This document shows, one piece after another, positions 33,729 to 46,446 of a DNA stretch of 64,000 bases. This DNA is from Apteryx mantelli (Eukaryota > Chordata > Aves > Apterygiformes > Apterygidae). Numbering within the stretch: position 1 is the stretch's first letter; each line of letters begins with the position of its first letter. The DNA lies in NCBI RefSeq assembly GCF_036417845.1, contig NC_089984.1:248001-312000 (forward strand). The letters run 5' to 3'. The position numbers and the translations under genes were made by a program. Below the pieces are notes generated by a model, which was not told the DNA's origin, searched no databases, and worked only from the letters and a program-made list of their open reading frames with translations.

Positions 33729-35453
33729 CTGAGAGTTGGCCTTACAGGAAGGTGTTTAAAAGATGAAACAGGTTACTCTCCAGCTGATGATGTCTTCCTG
33801 AACATGGAAACACAAACCCTAACTGGATGCGTTTACCATCAAAGGCTTTGCAAGTGCTTAACTTGGATGCTGTTGGTAAATTCCTTCTAAAATTGAATAC
33901 TGAAATTCCAGCACGTCAAGAGTTTCTGGCAGCAAAGCAGGTCCCTTTTCTCACAGAAGGCTCCAGTAGTTCAGGGCTAAGCCCCCAGGTCAGGGGTCAG
34001 TGCTGACCCCGGAAACAGTCCTCCATTTCCTCAGGACTGGGGAAGCCATGTCGCTCTCTGATGTCCAGGAGCCAAGGTGCAAAGGTTCCACCTTATCTTT
34101 CCAAAGAGGATGAGAAGAAAATGGATTTAGGATATAACAATGAACGTAGGCCTCCTCAAAGAGTTCAAAGCCTTCAGCCCAAGTAGCAGTACCTCAGACA
34201 TTGACATCTTTGAGGCTCTACCTGAAGCCTTTCTTGCCGTTCCTTCAAATGACATCATCAAATATCACGACTCATGCTGTCCTGCTATCTAAAGCCTTGC
34301 AGCTTCTCCACAAACTTTTGCTGCTTGCTTCCCCCCAGTCCATCTGCCTCCTCCCATTTCCACTTCATATCTTTAACAGTTCACTAAACTCAGTCTACTA
34401 GTCCATGGATCTGATCTATCTCCAGATAGACAAGCAGGACTTGATAGCAAAGCCTTTCATGCCTTCTTAAAAAGTTGCAAGTTATTGGATTTTGTCTCCC
34501 AGAATTGGTCGGCAATAGCTGAGGAGAAAGGGTAAAGGTGGGAGGAAGAAAAAGGTATTCTGCATTTCCAGATAATACTTAAATACCAACTAGCAAAGCT
34601 AACCTGCTGTTGTTTAGAAGAGAATGTCAATGAATAAAGCAGCAAAACATTTGAAGGTTTTGGTTTCCTTATTTGCAGTACTTTTAACCTTATTGAAAGA
34701 GAAGAACTTACAGTTCTATTTCATCATGCTGTGAACTGAGTTTTCCTGATGACAGAGAATATATACAGCTAACTCTTAAATGTTCAGATATTATGCCCAC
34801 AAAGGGAAACACCTGGTCTTTCAAGCAAAAGATTACAATTGACTTCTAACAGATAACCCTCTCCTGCTTATACACTAATCAAGGTCACATGTACATGAAA
34901 CACTCAAAGACAACAAAACCCCAAAGCACCTTTTTAAACCAGGACACTTTTGGAGCATACTTTCCTTTGATCACACAAGTCACTAAGCCTTTAACTATGG
35001 CAAGGGATTCCCTCTACCTTGAATCTCCATATAGTTTGCATTTTAAAAATTCTTAAGAAATGGCTTTTTACTACTACTATAAAAGCTCAGCTCAGTGTTG
35101 GCAGAAGTTTTTCAAGCACACAAATGTATTGATGCCTCAGTTTACCTAAAGATAAATTCAACAGAACCCATGTCCTAGGTTAAAGGAAGGCAAAGAAACC
35201 CCATCCTTGCCTCTATTTATACATTTTCTGTTGGGGGGGGGGTTCTTTCTGAATAGCCTACTGTAAAGCGCAGGGGCAGCAGAATTTTACATTAAACTAT
35301 TTAGAGTTTATGCCTAACCTCTCCAAAAAAGTCCAATTGCTCTTAAAGAATCAATTCTAAAAGTCCAATGGTAGAGAGCCCAGTTAAGAGCCACCGGTGC
35401 CAACAACTTACATATTATGCCAACGCATTAAGTATTGCCACCATTTAGACTCT

Positions 35454-35586
35454 CTACAAGAGCAGGGAGGAGAATGCTTCACAGTCAGGCACTTGCTCCT
35501 CCTCTTCAGTAGATTCCTGGGCAGAATGTTGCTCATCATCATCAGCGGAGGATGGGGAATTGCTGCTGTAGACTGCGTGTTTCCAC
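35454..35586 (-). CDS. Candidate terminal coding exon on the minus strand, acidic tail
   Basis: Acceptor TTTGAAATGCTTGCAG precedes an exon whose best frame reads SSNSPSSADDDEQHSAQEST then an EEEEQVPDCEAFSS stretch, and stops at TAG (35456-35454). A Ser/Asp/Glu-rich acidic C terminus is protein-like. Phase does not match the exon at 36873-36941 directly, so an intervening exon would be needed. A second frame is also open and runs longer. Confidence 0.3.
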
Positions 35587-36059
35587 CTGCAAGCATTTCA
35601 AAGGCAATAACAAAAACAAGATTAGGTCACACTAAGTCAAAAATCAAGTGCAGTCTACCCTGGAAGGTACTGTGAGATCTAGGAAGTTTCCAGCCCATTA
35701 TATGTATTTGTCATGCATCTGATTTCAAACTGCATTACATGTTCTTCCTTGGGAGAGCAAAATTCCATCTTTGTTGGGAAGTTAAAAAAAAAAAAAAAAA
35801 GGCACATGGTACTTATATGCAGCTTGACTTTGGCATATGATAGGCCAGAGCCTTGCAAAGTAACTGTAAAGCCTTGCAAAGCAGCTGTATTTGTGAATCT
35901 ATTGCCCCTGATTTCCCCTGAACTTCGTATTCACAGCTGTTACCAAAAACAGCAGGACAAGTCAAGAAGGGAGCTCCTGAGAGAGCTTCAATTAATTACG
36001 ATGTATACAGGATGATAATTATGATGCATACAAGTTTTGGCTTGAACCTTTTTATAGGT

Positions 36060-36560
36060 TTTTATTCCCCTTGTTCAAGTCTTGCACAGGCTGCGGAACA
36101 TGGGCGAGGTACTGCCTTCACGAGGTATTGCATAATTACCCCTCTTCCTCAAGGCATGATCAGCTCAACTACTGCAACATCCTCTTCTGTCCTGAAGTAC
36201 AGCCTTGCCCCACTCAGATCCATTCAGAAAGTTGCTCTAAAGGTCATCTTCTGAACTTATTACCTTCATCACAAAGCGCATTCTCCTGAAACCCTTCAAG
36301 TTTCTTCTCTCTCAGCAAACAGAGTTGCTAAGGCCTTTCATGAATTACCCTCCTTCCTACATTAGTTCCCACTGAGTGCCCAGAAAACAGCTCTGAATTC
36401 TGAGCTGGCCCTGACAGCACCTCTCTCTGACTAACCCCTCAATACAAAAATGCAGAAGCATGTTCTCTTCTCAGCTGCCACCTTCACGCTTGGGAGAAGG
36501 TTTTCATATGCACCTGGCAGTCTTCCTTGCCTCCTGAAAATTCTTGCTGGGCTGCTCAAA
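36060..36560 (+). mobile_element. Possible decayed LINE reverse-transcriptase 3' fragment
   Basis: The plus-strand frame contains SRHDQLNYCNILFCPE and then a Q-x-H-S-E-S-C-S-K segment, resembling the D-x-L-x-Y-C-N ... Q-N-A-A-A-R block of CR1/L2-type reverse transcriptases. It is heavily decayed, with stops and frameshifts. Assignment to L2 or CR1 is a guess from pattern alone. Confidence 0.35.
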
Positions 36561-36872
36561 ACCCATGAAAACTGTCAGGCTACTGCTGCAGTGAGAGCAG
36601 TGCTCATCATTCAGAGTAGGACTGTGCATTTCCTTGTATTCCCACCTCTTGACAGCCATCTCTTGCCTTTTCTCTTGTGCTCGGTTATAAGCATTTGGGA
36701 AAAGGACTGGTTTTGTTTGCTGACTCTCTGTCCAGAGCTTACCGGCAGGGCCCTGGAGTCCCTGACTATGGCTTGTAAGCACTAAGGCTTCTAGTAGTTC
36801 AACTCATTTCAGCTGTTTCAGAGGAGGCTTTTGGCCAGAACACAGTAAAGAAAATTGAAAGCCAGAACTAAC

Positions 36873-36941
36873 CTGCACTGCCATCTTGAGTGTCAGCGAT
36901 TTCCTCATCAGTTCTCCTCAGGAGGACATATCCAAGTTTTC
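36873..36941 (-). CDS. Candidate 69-nt internal exon on the minus strand
   Basis: Acceptor CTTGTCATTAG and donor GTTAGT bracket exactly 69 nt. One frame is open, reading KLGYVLLRRTDEEIADTQDG, with equal phase at both ends. A further block near 37125-37160 (acceptor GACAGATATAG, donor GTAAAA) would join in phase upstream. No family recognised. Confidence 0.35.
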
Positions 36942-37368
36942 CTAATGACAAGAAACAAGAAGGGTCAGTCACAAACACGCAGAAAATCTGACGTATGCAC
37001 ACTTGGTGCCTACACAGTAACTTTATCAAGGCTCTGCATGGACACAAAAGATTAGCATGCAGTTCTACGATGCAGAAAGCAAGGAAGCATTGCTGGAATC
37101 CAACCATCTAGTTTTACCTATTTTCACAAGAGGCACCTTCTGGTTTAGGCCTATATCTGTCAGTCTAAGAGAGATGAGAAAATGGATGCATATTTTAAGA
37201 CAAGAAGAAAACCTGTACTTTTAAATTCAGTTCATGGCCTACTTTGTCTCTCTGTTAACATGTTGATTCATGGCCCAGGACAAGTTTTTTTTAAAAAAAA
37301 AACAAAAAACCCAGACATCCACAGAGATTCCTGAAGTAAATGAATTTATCTTTGCTTTTTATCCTAGA

Positions 37369-37520
37369 GTTCACAGAATCACAGAATGGTTGAGGTTGGA
37401 AGGGACCTCTGGAGATCATCTAGTCCGACCCTCCTGCTCAGGAAGGGTCACTTAGCACATGTTGCCCAGGACTGTGTCCAGATGGCTTGAATATCTCCGA
37501 GGAAGGAGCCAACCACAGCA
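37369..37520 (-). mobile_element. CR1 LINE 3' end
   Basis: The plus strand begins cacagaatcacagaatggtt and continues GGTTGGAAGGGACCTCTGG AGATCATCTAGTCC, the complement of the avian CR1 3' terminus with its ATTCTGTG octamer repeat. 5'-truncated, as is usual for CR1. Confidence 0.85.
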
Positions 37521-38929
37521 GGCATTGCCCACACCAAGGCACCTAGGACAGGAGCCTGGAAGGTCTTGAAGGTGGTGAGCTTTAAAGGGAGCTGAGCTGA
37601 CAACACAAGGGGAAACAGATGACAACACGAATCAGGCAATCGGAACACCATGGTGTGCGTTCGACTGGCTGCAAGATGGCTGTTGGCATGCAAGCGTGCT
37701 TAAGGAAGGCAAAGCGTTAAGAGAAAAAGCACGAGTCAGCTTTCAAGGACAATTAGATGTACGGGGCTGCCAGTTTATGGGGGACAGTGCAGGCAGCTTC
37801 CTAACACTCACTGCTGAGCAGGAAGCCCGAACTCTGACAAACAGGCCTTTCAAGTATCCTGTGAAAGTCCATGAGCACAGAAGCAAGGCAGCTGCTAGGG
37901 GTTTCATGTCGAGACTCCACACTGGACCAAATTAGGCCCCTAATTCCAGCACCTACTCAAAAATAATTACAAAACCCATATATCTGCATAATAACATCAG
38001 ACACGTAAAAAGAAGTACTTGTGAACTATTCTTTAAATAACAAACAGGGTTAAAAAAAAAAACTCTTTGGGGCAATAGTAAATGCGTACACATGACATTC
38101 TTACAAACTGCAGGATAGAGAAGAAAATTGTTTGTCAGCAAACCAATTTAACCTGACCTCTCTGCAGGGCACAGTTCAGGACACCCTCACAAGTTACATA
38201 CCTCCAATTTTCTAGAGAAGGTCCAGAAAAGAAACTACCTTGATAAAAACAGTGGAACAGGGCTTGTCCAGAAAAGATGTGATTTGCTTACTTGGTTTGG
38301 AAGCTCTGCCAGCATAAAACAAACAAACAAGAAAACAAACCAAAAAACCATACACACACACCAAAGAGTTACAAAGGGATTATTTAAGAGTCTTGTCTAA
38401 ACTCTACCTTAATTTAAGTAAAGGGCTCCTAAGGGTGCACAAGGAATTTATCTTCCACCGTTACTGCAAACGGCAGGACACTACAAAGGTCACCCCTAGG
38501 AGAAGGGCGTTCAGACTACGCCTAAAAGAGCCACTGGCACACTGAAGGCTCTCATTCACTTTCAACATGCATTTTCCCTTTCACAAAAACCTTACAAAGC
38601 CACTTCAGACAGTAACTAGCCAGGAGGGTTGGTTCCCCCCCAACCCCCTTTTTTTTCTTTCTTTCCAGAGAGAGCTTGTTGTATTCTACAGCTTCCGACA
38701 GAAGCTATATTAGCATAAATGCTCCAGCTGATTTAGACCTCCTCGACCAAAAGATCTTAGACTTTCGGCTGAAACGCCCTCGCTGCTGCCCATGGGGAGA
38801 GGCACAGAGCCAGAAAACAATGCCTGGAGTCCAGGGCACTCTGCTGACGTGGGCATCTCTCCTGCTGGCACTAGAAATAGAGCATCCCGTCACATTCGCT
38901 TCGCACAGATTATATGTGACCTCACAACC

Positions 38930-39560
38930 ACAAATTGCAGGCACATGAAAAGCACTGGCCTATCAGGCACTCAGCCACAAGTGAACATCACAAACACAAA
39001 CTGCACACACGTGAACAGCACTGGCCTATCAGGCACTGAGCCCCAAGTGACATCACAACCACAAACTCCACCCACAGGACAAACACTGGCCTATCAGGCA
39101 CTGAGCCACAAGTGACCTCACAAACACAAACTGCAGCCACATCACCAGCACTGGCCTATCAGGCACTGAGCCACAAGTGACATCACAAACACAAACTGCA
39201 GCCACATCACCAGCACTGGCCTATCAGGCACTGAGCCACAAGTGACATCACAAACACAAACTGCAGCCACATGACCAGCACTGGCCTATCAGGCACTGAG
39301 CCACAAGTGACATCACAAACACAAACTGCACCCACATGACCAGCACTGGCCTATCAGGCACTGAGCCACAAGTGACCTCACAACCACAAACTGCACCCCT
39401 GTGACCAGCGCTGGCCTATCAGGCACTCGGCCACAAGTGACCTCACAACCACAAACTCCACCCACAGGATCAGCACTGGCCTATCAGGCAGTAGAGGAAC
39501 AAGTGACCTCTCAACCAAGAACAGCAGCCCTGGACCTAGCACTGGCCTATCAAGCACTCA
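38930..39560 (-). repeat. 65-bp minisatellite array, short mirrored array of about 9-10 units
   Basis: The same unit in reverse orientation (CACTGGCCTATCAGGCACTG, CCACAAGTGACATCACAAAC). It is the palindrome 2 partner of the 27880-31100 array but about one fifth as long. Confidence 0.95.
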
Positions 39561-42500
39561 GCAGAAGTCGCCTCACAGATACAAAGAAGTAGCAACGTGG
39601 CTGCTGGTGGCCTAGCAGGTACTGAGGCCAAATAACTGCACAAACACAAACAGCAGCAATATGCATCGAGGTGGACTCTCAGGTGCTCATGCTGAAGTGA
39701 CCTCACAGGCAGCCATGAAGCCAAATAGCTGCTCCTGGCCTCTTTGCAACTGAGGCACAATTGACCTAAACAAGCACAAGCAGCAGCAATGTGCATGCTG
39801 ATCGCCAGTCACATACTGATGCACAACTCACCACAAAAGCACCAACAGCAGCAAAGGGTCTGCTCCCCGTTTATGAGGCACTGAGACACAAGCATCACCA
39901 AAGCTATGGGCATGCTGTTGGCCTACCAGCTTCAGAGGCACAACTCACCTCACAAGCACAAATGGCATCGACCTGCCTGCTGCTGCCCTATCTTTGACTG
40001 AGTCACAAGGGATCTCAAAAGTGCAAACCTTCACAGAGGAGAAGCTCATCTGGGCCACTCGCACGTCCCTTGATTACGCTGTGATCATTCCGTACAGAAC
40101 AGTCTTCTGCAAAAGGCCTTCATCTCCTGACAAGACTCTCTCCAGATCATGGGACAGCTCCACTCTGGCACCCTGGCGACAAATCACAAAAGGAACAATC
40201 GGTCTCGCTTTTCCTTTAGTACCATCAAGTCCGAGCTGGGAACCTTCGCACTGCAGCACCTACACAATGGCAGCAGCATGCCACTTCCATTTCTAGTGCA
40301 TTTCTAGGGACAGAGATCAGCTGAGGGAGCAGCTGCACTGCAAAGGCTTTCTGACACTTTCAGATCAACTCGGCACTGCACCAGGCATCAACCTGACGCC
40401 AGACCTCTGCTCTGCCACCTACTCTACAAACACACTGCCTCTGCCCCACACAGCTGCCTCTTCTGCTACATACAACCAAGTGCCAGCAAGAACAGATGCA
40501 TGCAGGACACTCGCCACTTGCACACTCCCCAGCCACTGCTCTGCTCGCTGCCTTCCCTTGGCTTCTCAATCCAGACACTCAGGCAAGCTCTTGCGGTAAC
40601 ACCACAAGGTGGCCAAGGCACTCTAGGCTCACAAGGCCTGTGCAAATGAGCAGCACAAGATCAGGCACAGAGCTGCCTCCTTGGGTGATGCTGCTCTTTT
40701 CAGAGGGAAGGATCCTGCTTGCTTTGGGCACAGCAGGCTGCTGCTTTCCACCCCCATCCCCTCACGAGCCTCCTGCTAGGGATGGGGACATGGGGATTTT
40801 CTGTAGTAATACAGAAGTTACAGATACAACACAGAAACACTTGAGAGTCCGGAAGGCCTCCTGAGCCCAAAGGAACCTCCCTTCCTTTCCTTTAGTTACT
40901 TGGACAAGGAGCTTGGACGGGGAAGGGAAAAAGGGTGCAGAGGCTTTGAAATGAAGCCCAAGCAATGAGACAGCCCCACACTGGACGGCTGCTGAAATGC
41001 CAGCTCTCCTGGCTGCGCAGCCTCTGCAGCACCAGTCCACGCTCCACAGCTGGCTTCACAGAGCACGGAGGGCTGCGTGCCACAGGCAACCTGGCCCTGG
41101 GCACATCTTCACCCCTCGCAGAGCCGGCAGCCCAAGAGCTCTGAGACTTCCACAGGTCAAGCTATGGATGCTTTGGGGCACTCACACAAAGGCACTCAGG
41201 ACATGCTGGCATCTATTATAAGGGTCTTGGACTCGTCCTATATGCCACCACCACCTCCTAGGAAAAGGAGGGGGCACCGTAGCATTTGTTGAGCGGGCTG
41301 GCAATAACAGCACTTGTGGGAGGCAGAATTTGCAGCACAGCAGAGGTACCAGGAGCTGAACCCACAACCCAAGTCACCCAGGGAAAACAGGCGCATTTAT
41401 GGAAGCCTTCGCATCCAGACGTAGCCTCTTCTCAGTCACTTGCAGCTGCTTTCACAGAGGGCTCACGACGCTGGCCAAGATGTTGACAGGTACAGGGACA
41501 CAGCCTGGCATCCTGCCTCCATCCTCAGCGGCTCTAGCACTGCACTGGGAACCTCCATGAGTGGAGCAACCTAGAAAGAAAGAAAGAATCGGAGTGTTAC
41601 TGGCAGTTCTGCTGGCCTTACAGAGTCGCAACAGGCAGGGGCAAATGTCTCCCCTCTGTGCTGAGCTCTATTGGGGAGAGCACAGCCAGCAGGGCCACCA
41701 AGACGTTCTACCCTACCCCTCTTTTTGGCACAGGTGACACCATGTCTGTATACCAGGTCCTGTTTGGGCTCTCCAGTTCTGCACAGGCACTAACACACTG
41801 CAGGGAGTCCAGCACAGGGACACCAAGACAGTCAGGGGCTGCAGCGTGGGGCATAAAAGGAGAGGCTGTGAGAGCTGGCTTTGTTCAGCCTAGACAAGAG
41901 AAGGCCAACGGGGATCTTCATGCTGTGCACAGCTACCTTATGGAGGGCACAGAGAAGACGGAGCCGGATTTTCTTGGAGGTGCACACTAGTAGCATGGGA
42001 GGCAACAGGGACAAATCGGACAATGGGAAATGCTTCTGAGACATTAAGAAGAAACCTTTTTCTCCGTGACGGTGGCCAAACTGCGGCACACGGATCCAGA
42101 GAGGTTCCCAGATCTCCATCCTTGGAGGTAATCAAAACTTCACTGGAAAAGGCCCCAAGATACCTCCTCTACTGGCACCTGCCTGGAGCAGGGCGTTGGA
42201 GCCCTGCTACCTCCACATGGCTCCCCCATTGCAGCCTCAAGCAATATGCTATTGTGAGACTCTTGCCAAAGGCACCAGAGGCTTTGGAGATGCCGCCTCC
42301 ACCGCTCAACAAGGACAGGTGTCTCAGAGCCACCCATCGCCCTCACAGGCCTGACTTCTTGTGAGGGGACATCTCCCCTCTCTGCAAGGCTCTGCGTAGG
42401 CACAACGTGCAGAAATGCCTCTGACTGCTTTCATTAACTACCCATCTCGCTGAGGGATAGCAATGGATTAGCGTCTGAGATGGGAAGATGCAATGACGGT

Positions 42501-42750
42501 CCAGATTCAGCAGAAAGCCTTTAAGGAGGGAGAAGAGAACTCTCTCCAGCAGTCGGAAAAATCCCAAAGACTCACGGAAGCATCAAACCCTTCCGAAACT
42601 GCAAGCCTGAACCTCAGCTGACACAAACCACCAAACTGGGAGCAGCCCTGCCTCGCACCACGATGCTCCAAGGAGGCAACACGGTCACCAACAGTCCTCA
42701 CCCAGGTCTCCCAGAAGGACACCGTGATGGCAGGCTGGGCCTTGGGAGCA
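39560..42750. repeat. Unit B', inner arm of palindrome 2 (right)
   Basis: Inverted counterpart of 24636-27880, joined directly to unit A copy 3. Substitutions and small indels are scattered evenly, without the third-position bias expected of a conserved gene. Confidence 0.9.
41590..42150 (+). mobile_element. CR1 LINE fragment (unit B')
   Basis: Inverted counterpart of the CR1 stretch at 25225-25790, here in sense orientation on the plus strand. It was present before the B/B' duplication. Confidence 0.7.
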
Positions 42751-44335
42751 GAGCACTGCTCTCTCCAGACACCTCCTCCCACGCTGAGCACCAAAACACT
42801 GGCGCCACCACCCGGCTCCACCACAGGGCATCTCGCACTGTAACACGCCGTTACCTCCACACCTCACAGACGGTTGGCAACCAACACACGCCTCTGCATC
42901 AGCGACACACAGCCCACAGCACCACACATGGCAGCACGCAGGGCACCCCAAGCACCCCACAACACACAAAGCCCAACTCTCCAGACCTTCCATTCCTTTC
43001 TAGTTCTCCAAGGCCTTGCAACAGGCTCTGCCTCTGAACAGCCACTCACAGCCCGGGGCCTGCTCACTTCCCACCTCCAGGAAGCAGACAAGAAGTGCTC
43101 TCACAGGGACTGATCAGGCCAGCTCTTGCCTCTCACTTGTGCCTCAACTTCTCTGAACAAGAAATCTCTTTCAAAATGTGGCCCATACCCTTTTTGGGGG
43201 GTGACATTCCTTCTGTCTCCTCCAACTGCCTTTGCACCCATTCTCCAATGACTGCATACGTGGACAGAAAATCAGAGACCCCTAAAGTGTTACAGTTCCA
43301 AATGTGTCATAAAAGCAGCTGGACACCTCAAAGACAGAGACAGCATGCAGACCTTGCAGGAAAATCTCACAAGCTCCCTGCTCTTTTGACAGGGGCAACT
43401 TCTAAAGCACACACACCCTGGCAAGAAGAGATTACTCACACCACTGCTCACACCAGCACTACATTCATTTAGCAGCCTCAAAAGTCTAGCTGGACTCCCT
43501 AGCTGACCGGGAGGAGGCTGCAAGCTTCTACTTAGCAACAAGCAGAAAGGCAAACTCCATGTCCATGCTCACCACAGAACATCATCCGCATTTGAAATGT
43601 AGCAGTACTAACTCATGATGATGGAGTGGAATAAAATTTGTGTCAGATAATGTGGAATATCGACTTCTGCTTGATTAATGAGTTGCATTTCTGTATTGCT
43701 GTAGAGCTCTGCAGGGGTCAATCCCTCCTCTGAGCACACGCAACAAACCCAGAAGTGACCTCACCACCAGCATCCAAGCCATGCGTCTTCTCCTGACCTG
43801 TCAGCTGCTCACATAGAGGTGTCATCACATCACAGATTCACATCATGGCCTCATAATACTCACAATGCTCTCAAACACCCATTGCCTACCAGTTACTACA
43901 CCAAAAGATTAGCTTCTGCTATGCATTATCAACACCTAGCCTATGAAATTTAAGAATTGCAGAACAGCCTGCAAGTAATTCTTGGCAACATTTTCTAACG
44001 GGAGGATTGCATGGGAGCAGCGATCATCAAACTGAAGACAGCAGGGCCTCGTGTCCCAGGCACAGGGAGAAGCCTTCCCGCAACTCAGAACTCTGGTTCC
44101 TTCCCCAATGCTGAACAAAACCAGAAAATCCTCTACACATCCAGGACAACAAGCATTCTCCTATTTTAGGCCCTGACAACTGGAGGCACGTGGAAGGACT
44201 CAGGCCAGGACATCTCAGTTGGTGAAACCAGCAGAGACACAATTCAGCAACTCTTCACCCTGACCTAGGAGCATGGAAAGAACAATGGCAAGTGCAAGCA
44301 CTGGCCGTTCATCAACTTTCAGGGCCCTGACAAGC

Positions 44336-44849
44336 AAAACAGCTCACACTTACAGAGCTCTTCTGCAAACACCCTTCACCCTGCTGCCAGGCTCACAGGT
44401 CGCGGCACAAAGCAAGAGGCAGGGAGCAAAAAAAACGGCTAAGGCACGGCATCACATGCGGGCACAGCCTCTCTCAGAGCCACTCCAAAATGCAGTTTTC
44501 ACAACAAAAGACACCACTGGGAAGGGCACCTCGCGACGACACCAGCAGCCTGCTCACACTTTGCCCAGCACCTCCCAAACGCAGCTCCGAGCAGCACCTG
44601 GGGCTGCGCTGGCAGCAGCACCTCAGGGAAACGCTTTAACAGGGATCCCAGAGCCACCACAGGGCCAAAGCTTCCTGCCCCCAAACCCCACCGAGCCGCC
44701 CCGGCCCAGCTGCTCGCGGCAGGCCGCCGCGTCTGGCTGCAGGGCAGCTCCCCCCTCTGGCCCACGTCGCTCTGGCCCCTGCTCACAGCCCCACCAGCCC
44801 CTGCTGCAGCTCCTGCAGCAAAGCAGCCCCGGCAAAGCAAGCACCGCTG
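44336..44849. other. Unit A copy 3, segment after the empty solo LTR site
   Basis: The empty site reads gacaagcaaaac, with one caagc at 44331-44335. Counterpart of 2380-2849. No gene recognised. Confidence 0.4.
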
Positions 44850-45361
44850 CCCCGCCCCGGCGGGAGGGCACCCGCCGCCATTTGAACGCGCCCGCAGCCC
44901 CCACCAAACGCTCTCGCCCGCTCGCTTCTCGCCTGCTTTGCTCCCGCTCCTCTTCCACCTCTTTCTTTGACGTCTGTTTTTTCCCCACATGTTGGACTGC
45001 AATTGGCTGGCAGAGCCATCAGTGAAATCGATGCCCGCCCTCCTCCTCCTGACAGCCAATAGAAGGGCTGCACTGGGGCGATGCCATGGCAACGCTGGGC
45101 CCTCCTGCCCTGGCGGCCAGCTCCGCCCCCTCCCCCTTGGTCGGGCGCCATGTTGTGGGCGGCAGCGCGGGGCGCGGCGGGGCCTGGGTGCAGCGTGGTG
45201 CTGTGTGGGCGGGCAGTGCGGGGCCCCGGGGCGCGGCCGCTGCCCCGGCGGGGCTGGGCTGTGGGGCAGGGGCCCCGCGGGGCTGCTGGCTGCCCTGCGC
45301 CCTGGGGGCCGTGCGGGGTGCGGGGGGGCAGCGCTGGGGACTGTGCTGGTGGCATCCGTGA
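44850..45361. promoter_or_regulatory. CpG-rich promoter-like block (copy 3), interrupted by a solo LTR
   Basis: Direct counterpart of 2850-3440, with the same CCAAT and GC-box layout. The block is cut at 45368 by a 580-bp minus-strand solo LTR, which separates its distal edge (resuming at about 45950) from the promoter-like core. Confidence 0.45.
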
Positions 45362-45953
45362 CACCGGTGTTTTAGGCAAACACGACCACTCCAATTGGTT
45401 TGCATAAAATCCAACTTAATGGAATAATTGAGCAAGTTACAAGTAAGCAAAACAGCGCTGGGTGGCCGGGGAGTCTCCTGCTCCACCAACGGCGCGCGCA
45501 ATCCCCCCCTCACAGTCTCCTTATATGAGATTCCAGTTCTGGGTATACGTGGCACTTACTGTAACTTCTGCGGTTGCGCCGGCTGTTGCTAGGGGGTCTT
45601 CTTCAGCCCTCTGGTGGTTGTGGGGATGAAGGCTGGAGTCTTCCTCTGCATTGTGAGTGGTGACCCTCAGGTCACGCATATATTTTACGACTTCCGTGGT
45701 CATGCTATATTTCACAGTTGTGTGACATCGCCATCGCCATATTAGGCTATCTAAACTAACATTGCCGCTTCGCTAGCTCAACTCCCTTATCTCAGGCAGG
45801 GTACATGCCCCCACCACAGGATGTAGGATGTTCCCACAGATGTTCCCAAGGCTGTTTCTCACTTTGATGTAACAAATTACACAGAACACAATCCAGGATG
45901 TTCCCAAGGCTGTTTCTCACTTTGATGTAACAAATTAGCACATATCACACCGG
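45362..45953 (-). mobile_element. Solo LTR, 580 bp, with 6-bp target duplication (copy 3 only)
   Basis: The element at 45368-45947 has TG...CA ends and direct caccgg repeats at 45362-45367 and 45948-45953. The uninterrupted site is seen in copy 1 near 3404-3411 and in copy 2. Read on the minus strand it has atataagg near 45525 and an attaag near 45417, so U3-R-U5 runs leftward. A segment of about 40 bases is directly repeated near 45838-45880 and 45897-45937, in the U3 part. A 6-bp duplication fits alpha/beta-type retroviruses. Confidence 0.85.
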
Positions 45954-46446
45954 CATGGGGGCCCTGGGGCTGGCTGTGGCACCAGAGCCCGCAGGCAGCG
46001 TCCTGCTGCCCCCAGGGCAGGGCAGGGCAGGGCAGGGCAGTGTCCCCTCGCCCCTCCTGCCCCGGGTCCCTGCCCACGGCAGCCCTAGGGCTTGGCTAGG
46101 GAGCGGTGGTGTGGGGTCGTGAGGGTGCTGGGGGAGATGGCTGCGTTGGGCTCACCCCAGCACTGCCCACTACAGCTCAGAGAAAAAACCTTGGTGTCAG
46201 CCAGGACCTGTTGAATGAGGATTGCACCTCTGCCTGTTTCCAGTCAGCTCTCTCCAATGTATTTTCTTTTGGGTGCAGAGGTTTGAGCCCAATTTGCAGG
46301 AGGACAGGGTCTGTGGCCATCTGAAGGTGGCATCTCTGAGCCCAAAACATGCTGCGCCAAGCTGGAAGCATAAAAGGATCGAGGGGGAAGGAAGAGAGAT
46401 TTTTCCCAAACACCCAGACGACTTGGGGTTATTAAAAGGTGAAGGT

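Larger units (their letters stand above)
31100..38930. other. Single-copy hinge of palindrome 2
   Basis: No counterpart elsewhere in the window. Mostly AT-rich, with decayed transposon fragments and several splice-bounded exon-like blocks on the minus strand listed separately. Between 32220 and 33490, 33730 and 35450, and 37640 and 38650, I see no convincing feature beyond short simple runs such as a G run near 35235 and an A run near 35786-35802. Confidence 0.7.
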
